64,000 bases of DNA from NCBI RefSeq assembly GCF_000219915.2, contig NC_017964.1, forward strand, positions 4,216,001 through 4,280,000, read 5' to 3'. Positions 58,876 to 64,000 of the stretch are shown one piece after another (within the stretch, counting starts at the first letter, position 1; each line of letters opens with the position of its first letter). The translations under genes were made by a program, and so were the position numbers. Source of the stretch: Advenella kashmirensis WT001 (GTDB taxonomy: Bacteria > Pseudomonadota > Gammaproteobacteria > Burkholderiales > Burkholderiaceae_B). The notes below the pieces were generated by a model. It was given only the letters and a program-made list of their open reading frames with translations, was not told the DNA's origin and searched no databases.

Positions 58876-59786
58876 TCAGGGCAGCGCTGCTGGCGGTCGT
58901 CGTCGCACCCGCAGCCTGAGTTCGCTTACCACCACGCTCACGATAATCAATACGGCGCCAAACAGCGCCAGCGCCGAATGTCGTTCGTCGGCAAATACCC
59001 GACCGATGATACCTGCCCATACCGGTTCGCCCGCATAAATGACGGTGGCGCGCGTGGCGGAAATATGGTTCTGGGCCCAATTCATCGTGATCTGGATCAC
59101 CGCACTGGCCAGGCCCAGCACCAGAATACTAATCAGCAGCACGGGCGAGGCCAGATCGGGCATGCCCTCGCCTCGGGCAACCCCGTCAGGCCTGCCAGCA
59201 ATGATGCAGTGGCCAGTTGCACGATGGTCACCCGCCGCAGATCCACCTGACCGGCAAAACGGCTGATCAGAATCACTTCCACCGCGATCGCGATCGCGCT
59301 GAAGACGGTCAGCCACTCCCCCGTACCCGCCCCGCCTTCCATGCTTTGCGGATCAGCCAGCAATACCAGCCCGATAAAGGCCATGGTGGCACCGATCCAG
59401 TTCATGAGCGTTGGCGGACGTTTCAGAAACAACCATTGCATCAGCGGGACCAGCGGCACATACAAGGCCGTAATAAACGCCGACTTGCTGCTGGCAATGG
59501 TCTGCAGGCCAACCGTCTGCAGGCTGTAGCCCAGAAAAATACACAGACCGATCAGCAGCCCGGCACGCACTTCCAGACTCGTCAATCCGCGCAGAATGCG
59601 CAGGGAACACAGCATCATGGCCAGCGCGGCACAGCCAAAGCGCATGCCGACAAAAACGAATGGATCACTGTGCACCAGCGCTTTCTGTACGATCAGAAAG
59701 GTGGCGCCCCAGAAGACAGTAATAATCACGAGCGCAATTTCGTAGCGATTAAGCGCAAGCAAAGAAGTGGGTGCAGATTGGCTCAT
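58876..59786 (-). CDS. EamA/DMT-family transporter (one frame break)
   Basis: The restored product is 303 residues with about ten membrane helices. It starts MSQSAPTSLLALNRYEIALV at 59786. Duplicate EamA halves: IITVFWGATFLIVQKALVHS with FGCAALAMMLCSLRILRGL, then SKSAFITALYVPLVPLMQWL, and in the second half WAQNHISATRATVIYAGEPV-WAGIIG. One base is missing near 59175. The protein is a probable exporter of a small metabolite such as an amino acid. A two-gene operon is not evident; the tag gene is divergent. Confidence 0.85.
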
Positions 59787-59916
59787 GATGGCGGTTGGTC
59801 GCAAGCCCGACAACGTGGCCGGTCACTGCAGGTCTGTCCAGGAGGTAGAATAATGCAGAATGTTAGCAGACCCTGGTGGTTTGCAACTGCCCTTTTTTGC
59901 CTGATCAGGAAACACC

Positions 59917-60477
59917 ATGAGTTACTGCGTATTCGTTGCCCAATTGCCGCCAGAATCGGCTTCCCTTCATCGTTCTTACCATGACGAACGTTACGGGTTT
60001 CCGGTGAACAATGACAATGAGCTATTTGGCCGGCTGATCCTGGAAATCAACCAGGCAGGGTTGTCCTGGTCGACCATACTGAACAAGGAAGCGAATTTTC
60101 TGCGCGCGTATGACAAGTTTGATATTGATACCGTTGCGGCCTACTCTGACGCTGATCGCGAACGGCTACTGCAGGACGCGGGGATCATCCGCAATCGCCT
60201 GAAGATCAATGCAGCCATTCACAATGCACAGGTCATTCAGGGACTGCAAAAAGAACATGGGTCCTTCAAGGCCTGGCTGGATCGACACCATCCCATGAAT
60301 AAAGAAGAATGGGTGCGCCTGTTTCGCAAAACATTCAAGTTCACGGGCGGCGAAATTGTTGGCGAGTTCCTGATGAGTACCGGCTACCTGGCGGGTGCGC
60401 ACGATGAGGATTGTCCTGTGCACGGCCGGGCCAGGAAGGCTGGTGCCTTGTGGGCCCTGCCATCACAACGGAAATAA
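59917..60477 (+). CDS. tag: DNA-3-methyladenine glycosylase I
   Basis: 186 residues with the helix-hairpin-helix glycosylase fold of Tag. Features: YHDERYGFPVNNDNELFGRL, ILEINQAGLSWSTILNKEAN-FLRAY (catalytic Glu region), DADRERLLQDAGIIRNRLKI, and the C-terminal Zn ligands in GAHDEDCPVHGRA. It removes 3-methyladenine from DNA. Its stop faces the PACE gene, 55 nt away. Confidence 0.93.
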   Translation: MSYCVFVAQLPPESASLHRSYHDERYGFPVNNDNELFGRLILEINQAGLSWSTILNKEANFLRAYDKFDIDTVAAYSDADRERLLQDAGIIRNRLKINAAIHNAQVIQGLQKEHGSFKAWLDRHHPMNKEEWVRLFRKTFKFTGGEIVGEFLMSTGYLAGAHDEDCPVHGRARKAGALWALPSQRK

Positions 60478-60532
60478 TTCGCTGACGGTGCTGCGACTCG
60501 GGAGGTGCCGGGTACACGGTCCACTTACCTCA

Positions 60533-60990
60533 TTAACACTCTTGCGGTTGCCGCCCCCAGTAGCGGCTGCGCAGGGTGTCGTAAACCAGATTGTAGATAT
60601 ACGCGTAAGGCAGATAGAACAGAATCAGCCCGATGTCGAGCACCAGCGCTTCCCATAAGCCGATGTTCAGCCACCACATCACAAATGGAATTGCCATGAC
60701 CAACAGGCCCAGTTCAAAACCAATGCTGTGCCAGATCCGCATGATCAGCGTCTTGGTTTTTCCGCTAGCGGCCAGAAAGCGGTCGAACATGGCGTTGTAA
60801 ACCATATTCCAGATCAGCGCCATAATGGCAATCACAACCGTCACCACCCCCATGTCGGTCATGGAATGACCAGAGAGCACGGCGGCCAGCGGGGCCGATA
60901 GCCGATGGCCAGCACTTCAAAAATAAGGGCGTGCAGGAACCGTTCAAGAACCGTCTTGTTTTTTTCCTGACTCGTTGTTGTTTGTTGCAT
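60533..60990 (-). CDS. PACE-family efflux transporter (one frame break)
   Basis: The restored product is 152 residues with four membrane helices, built from two bacterial transmembrane pair domains. The N-terminus (MQQTTTSQEKNKTVLERFLH) leads into ALIFEVLAIG, whose acidic residue matches Glu15 of AceI. One base is missing near 60900. The second half reads IWNMVYNAMFDRF, MRIWHSIGFELGLLVMAIPF and DIGLILFYLPYAYIYNLVYD. The family exports chlorhexidine and, naturally, short diamines such as putrescine and cadaverine (published for AceI). It is joined to the arginase gene by a TAATG stop/start overlap, so the two genes are expressed together. Confidence 0.87.
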
Positions 60991-61940
60991 TATTGCCTGC
61001 CAGAACCATTTTTGTGTTTGGGGCGCACCAGCGTGCTTTGTCCGAACAGGCTGCGCACCAGGTCCAGCGCCACTTCGGCGGTCTGGTTACGTACATCCAG
61101 TGCCGGATTGAGCTCGACAATATCGAGCGAAGCCATGCATTCGGTATCGGCAATCATCTCCATGCATAGCTGGGCTTCCCGATAATTGGGCCCGCCGCGC
61201 ACGGTAGTGCCTACGCCAGGTGCAATATCCGGATCCAGGAAATCCACATCAAAACTCACATGCAAGTGAGTGTTTTCATCCAGGCCATGCAAGGCCTGTT
61301 CCATGGTATGGCGCATACCATGCTCGTCAATGAAACGCATATCGAATACTTCTATGCCCTGCTGATGGATGAATGTTTTCTCACCTTCGTCCACACTGCG
61401 AATCCCGATCTGGCGCAACATATCAGCCTGCAATGCCGGCACCTGCCCGGCCATTTCCACCAGCTCTCGCGGCCCATGACCAAACAGGCACGCTACCGGC
61501 ATGCCATGGATATTGCCGCTGGGTGTCAGGTCGGCCGTATTGAAGTCGGTATGCGCGTCCAGCCACAACACCCGCAGTTTGCGGCCCTGTTCCCTGCAAT
61601 AGCGCGATACCGCAGAAATTGACCCCACCCCAAGACAGTGATCGCCCCCCAGCATAATGGGGAATCGTCCCTGGCACAGCTCGGCATACAGCGCATCATG
61701 GGCCAGCTGGTTCCAGGCGATAACCTGTTCCAGATGCCGGTAGCCTGCCTGTGGCGGCAACCAGGGATTGGGCGGGCCATTCAGATTACCGCAGTCCCGC
61801 ACCGCGATGCCCAATTGCGCCAGCGTTTGTGTGATCCCGGCAACCCGAATGGCTTCCGGGCCCATGCTCGCACCGCGATGGCCCGCGCCGACATCGGTCG
61901 GCACACCGACCAGACTTACTTGCTTGCGTATATCCTGCAC
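60990..61940 (-). CDS. rocF: Arginase
   Basis: 316 residues from a GTG start at 61940 (AGGAG about 10 nt upstream); extensions upstream have no arginase character. The Mn sites are intact: LGGDHCLGVGS (His), LWLDAHTDFNT (Asp-x-His-x-Asp), and SFDVDFLDPDIAPGVGT (Asp-x-Asp). The end NPALDVRNQTAEVALDLVRS fits arginase rather than agmatinase. It hydrolyses arginine to ornithine and urea in the cytoplasm. Ornithine feeds proline or putrescine formation. The PACE exporter gene is coupled downstream, which suggests amine homeostasis. Confidence 0.92.
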   Translation of the reverse strand: MQDIRKQVSLVGVPTDVGAGHRGASMGPEAIRVAGITQTLAQLGIAVRDCGNLNGPPNPWLPPQAGYRHLEQVIAWNQLAHDALYAELCQGRFPIMLGGDHCLGVGSISAVSRYCREQGRKLRVLWLDAHTDFNTADLTPSGNIHGMPVACLFGHGPRELVEMAGQVPALQADMLRQIGIRSVDEGEKTFIHQQGIEVFDMRFIDEHGMRHTMEQALHGLDENTHLHVSFDVDFLDPDIAPGVGTTVRGGPNYREAQLCMEMIADTECMASLDIVELNPALDVRNQTAEVALDLVRSLFGQSTLVRPKHKNGSGRQ

Positions 61941-62242
61941 TTGACTGTTTCTCCTGACGATTGCGACCAGCGCCGCGACAGGGTTTGACCGGCAGCTGCA
62001 ATCTCTGATAGGGCGTTTTTGACGACGGTTTATTGTAACCGCAAAAGTGCAAGATCCGAGACCGGCCATGACCGCAAAGTGACCTTGCCACAGCCCTGCC
62101 GCTGCCTGTCGTAAACGACTGATCGGCACCACACTCTGATATTTTTACCAGCGGTTACTGTGATCACACTTTAATATTTTCGCTGTGCCAGTTATGATAC
62201 TCGGCATAAAGTGACAATTTTCACCATAACCAGGAGACATAT
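61941..62242. other. Divergent arginase / SDR promoter region
   Basis: About 300 nt. Besides the operator-like TGTGATCACA at 62159-62168 an AT-rich block (62139-62148, 62170-62181) lies near the SDR start. No coding gene is supported. Confidence 0.5.
62159..62168. promoter_or_regulatory. Palindromic operator candidate TGTGATCACA upstream of the SDR gene
   Basis: A perfect 10-bp palindrome 75 nt before the SDR start. The same 10-mer stands upstream of the ABC binding-protein gene and between it and the GntR gene (63793-63802), so a common regulator is likely. Short GT-N-AC palindromes suit GntR/FCD proteins. Confidence 0.6.
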
Positions 62243-63013
62243 ATGGATTTGCAGGGACGACGTGTATTGATCACAGCCGGTGGCAGCGGCATCGGGCTGG
62301 CCATGGCGCATGTTTTCACCAAGGCAGGTGCATCGGTGTTTGTTACCGATATCAACGAAGCTGCGCTCAAAACCTTGAAGTCGCAGTTGCCGCAAGTACA
62401 TGCCGTCACGGCGGACGCGGGCAATGAGCGCGATGTCGTGCGCAGTGTGGAGCAGGCCGTCCAGGCACTGGGCGGACTGGATATTCTGATCAACAACGCC
62501 GGCATTGCCGGCCCGACCGGACCGGTAGAGGATATCACGCTTGCAGAATGGGAAAATACCCTGCGCATCAACATCACCGGCCAGTTTCTTTATGTGCAGA
62601 ATGCGTTGCCGCATTTGCGCAAGGGAACCCACCCGGCCATTGTCAATCTGTCATCGGCAGCGGGCCGCCTGGGCTTTGCCGGCCGCACGCCCTATTCGGC
62701 CTCCAAATGGGCCGTCATCGGCTTTACCCGCTCCCTGGCCAATGAACTGGGGCCCGACGGCATCCGCGTCAATGCGATTTGCCCCGGCGCCGTAGACGGC
62801 CCGCGCATTCAGCAGGTCATCAGCGCCAAAGCCAAAATGCTGGGCAAACCCCACGCCGAGGTGGAAGATACCTACAAAGCCCAGTCGGCCATGCATACCA
62901 TGGTCACCGCAGACGATATCGCCAACCAGGCGCTCTTCGTGTGCAGCGATCTAGCCCTGAATATTTCAGGACAGGCGCTGGCAGTGGATGGCCATACAGA
63001 AAAACTGTATTGA
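62243..63013 (+). CDS. SDR family NAD(P)-dependent oxidoreductase
   Basis: 256 residues starting after CAGGAGACATAT. Classical SDR motifs: RRVLITAGGSGIGLAMAHVF (nucleotide loop), FVTDINEA (Asp37-type, suggests NAD rather than NADP), LDILINNAGIAGPTGPV, NLSSAAGRLGFAGRTPYSAS-KWAV (catalytic Ser, Tyr-x3-Lys) and ICPGAVDGPRI. The substrate is unknown. Convergent GntR and the following ABC importer suggest it acts on the imported compound, for example a hydroxyacid or sugar acid. Confidence 0.9.
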   Translation: MDLQGRRVLITAGGSGIGLAMAHVFTKAGASVFVTDINEAALKTLKSQLPQVHAVTADAGNERDVVRSVEQAVQALGGLDILINNAGIAGPTGPVEDITLAEWENTLRINITGQFLYVQNALPHLRKGTHPAIVNLSSAAGRLGFAGRTPYSASKWAVIGFTRSLANELGPDGIRVNAICPGAVDGPRIQQVISAKAKMLGKPHAEVEDTYKAQSAMHTMVTADDIANQALFVCSDLALNISGQALAVDGHTEKLY

Positions 63014-63049
63014 TCCGCCAGGGCTTCCGGCAAGCCCTGCGAGTTCACT

Positions 63050-63766
63050 TCAGTGGCCGGGGCTGCTGCCATCCGGCGGCAGAAACAGGCTGGGCATGCG
63101 CGTGGTCATATATTCGAAAGCTTCTCGGATGTCGGCAACCACGGCCCGCCGGGCTGCCTCGGCATCACCACGCTGCAATGCCCCGATCATGGCCCGATGA
63201 TGCGCCACGGCCACCTGCTCGCGGGTACGGGGCGAGCCCTGGCGCAGGTCGTAGTTCAGTATGGGGCCGATTCGCAGCCACATGCTCTCTATCATCTGGA
63301 ACAGCACCGGCATGGCTGCAGCCTCATAAATGGCAAAGTGAAACTGCTGATTCAGACTGACCAGTTCCTGCGTATCGGCCTGCGGCTTGGCCATTTCCCG
63401 TGACAACGTATCGTTGATCAGGGAAATGTCCGACAGCAGCGATGCAGTGACATTTCCCGTTGCTTCGGCCACCGCCATCCCTTCGATCTCAAAACGGATC
63501 CGGGTAATTTCCGTGAAAGTTCCCACACTCAGGACGGGCACTCGCACCGAGCGGTTTGGCGTCACTTCCAGCGCGTGATCGGCCACCAGCCGGGAAAAGG
63601 CGTCGCGCACCGGCATCATGCTCACACCCAGCGCCTCGGCGGTTTTCCGGATAGAGAGCTGTTCCCCAGGCATGACCCTGCCACTCCACAGCATCTGTTT
63701 GATCTGTTCCAGAACGGATGCGCTCAGGGTTTGCCGGCTGGAAGTGACTTCTCTTTCGTTTTTCAT
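63050..63766 (-). CDS. GntR-family (FCD) transcriptional regulator
   Basis: 238 residues. The winged helix (about 15-80) contains VLEQIKQMLWSGRVMPGEQL-SIRKTAEALGVSMMPVRDAF, typical of GntR. The FCD all-helix effector domain follows, with the His ligands of a metal in VAHHRAMIGALQRGDAEAAR. It lies convergent to SDR and divergent to the ABC binding-protein gene. The palindrome TGTGATCACA occurs upstream of both, so it probably represses them and itself in the absence of its ligand (inference). Confidence 0.9.
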   Translation of the reverse strand: MKNEREVTSSRQTLSASVLEQIKQMLWSGRVMPGEQLSIRKTAEALGVSMMPVRDAFSRLVADHALEVTPNRSVRVPVLSVGTFTEITRIRFEIEGMAVAEATGNVTASLLSDISLINDTLSREMAKPQADTQELVSLNQQFHFAIYEAAAMPVLFQMIESMWLRIGPILNYDLRQGSPRTREQVAVAHHRAMIGALQRGDAEAARRAVVADIREAFEYMTTRMPSLFLPPDGSSPGH

Positions 63767-63791
63767 ATAAGGGTAATTACCAAGGTTTTTT

Positions 63792-63803
63792 CTGTGATCA
63801 CAG
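63792..63803. promoter_or_regulatory. Palindromic operator candidate CTGTGATCACAG between GntR and ABC genes
   Basis: A perfect 12-bp palindrome in the 100-nt divergent region, 26 nt before the GntR start and 64 nt before the binding-protein start. It contains the same TGTGATCACA core as the site upstream of the SDR gene. Confidence 0.6.
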
Positions 63804-63866
63804 TTGTTATAGTCTACTTATATCAACAACAACGACCTTCTGCAACCGCAGTGTATAGGAGACAGG

Positions 63867-64000
63867 ATGAAATCAACAACATTAGTGCTTGCCGGGTGCT
63901 GCGCGCTGGCTGCAACCCCGCTGGCACATGCCGCAGCCGGTATTTCGGATAAGGAAATCCGCATCGGCTTTATTACCGATATGTCCGGCGTGTACGCCGA
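63867..64000 (+). CDS. ABC transporter substrate-binding protein, branched-chain amino-acid type (partial)
   Basis: Only the first 44 codons lie in the window. MKSTTLVLAGCCALAATPLA to AHAAAG is a signal peptide, and the mature start GISDKEIRIGFITDMSGVYA matches LivJ/LivK-type periplasmic proteins. ATG 63867 follows AGGAGACAGG. It is the start of a second importer locus, divergent from GntR. In this family, members with similar context transport aromatic or hydroxy acids as often as amino acids, so the ligand is open. Confidence 0.8.
   Translation, partial: MKSTTLVLAGCCALAATPLAHAAAGISDKEIRIGFITDMSGVYA

Noticed and set aside
62159..62168. TGTGATCACA as a CRP site
   Set aside because: CRP sites have six bases between the TGTGA and TCACA arms; here the arms touch, so a GntR-type site fits better.

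Overview
The window looks like a chromosomal segment of a betaproteobacterium, most likely Burkholderiales, family Alcaligenaceae (the Bordetella, Achromobacter and Advenella neighbourhood). This rests on the type of ribosomal proteins, the many periplasmic amino-acid transport and CoA-pathway genes, and the mid-to-high GC content; the species cannot be named from the sequence alone. No rRNA, tRNA, CRISPR array, insertion sequence, phage gene or replication origin was seen.

Layout. 1-5.2 kb: end of a galactonate operon (dgoK, partial dgoA), two FAD-linked hydroxyacid oxidases, an orphan AbrB-type protein and a lipoprotein. 5.3-10.2 kb: rplC-rplD-rplW-rplB-rpsS-rplV-rpsC-rplP-rpmC-rpsQ, all on the minus strand and closed by an intrinsic terminator. 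10.8-18.8 kb: an eight-gene minus-strand operon (FAD amine oxidase, LivKHMGF-type ABC importer, XRE-cupin regulator, ornithine cyclodeaminase-like reductase). 19.0-25.2 kb: a four-gene predicted peptide-ligase system (circularly permuted ATP-grasp, Alpha-E, a fused ATP-grasp/Alpha-E paralogue, transglutaminase). 25.8-28.8 kb: an ALDH7-type dehydrogenase and an aminotransferase that fit lysine/pipecolate/2-aminoadipate catabolism. 28.9-37.2 kb: rmuC, a GMC dehydrogenase with a Tat-exported small subunit, a ribbon-helix-helix protein, a glyoxalase-like protein and metNIQ. 37.7-41.5 kb: rpsL-rpsG-fusA-(tuf remnant)-rpsJ. 42.5-46.7 kb: a response regulator, FecR/LysM protein and CHASE2 histidine kinase. 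46.7-53.8 kb: an itaconate-type degradation locus (lyase, CoA transferase, hydratase, LysR regulator, acyl-CoA dehydrogenase, MmgE/PrpD). 54-64 kb: GlxA-type regulator, two VOC proteins, DUF1289 protein, fumC, a glutathione S-transferase, an EamA transporter, tag, arginase with a PACE exporter, and a GntR-controlled SDR/ABC importer locus cut by the window end.

Three points stand out. First, the S10 ribosomal operon is split: rpsJ stays with the str operon and ends at its own terminator, while rplC lies 27.5 kb away behind metabolic genes. Second, tuf is reduced to its two ends (about 115 nt), and fusA plus 16 other genes carry single-base frame breaks. Each break is repaired by one base to a full-length protein. 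Because fusA is essential, most of these are probably sequencing errors, so I annotate the genes across the breaks rather than as pseudogenes. Third, the best candidate for a poorly described system is the ATP-grasp/Alpha-E/transglutaminase cluster, in which one ligase copy keeps its catalytic motifs and the fused copy appears to have lost them.
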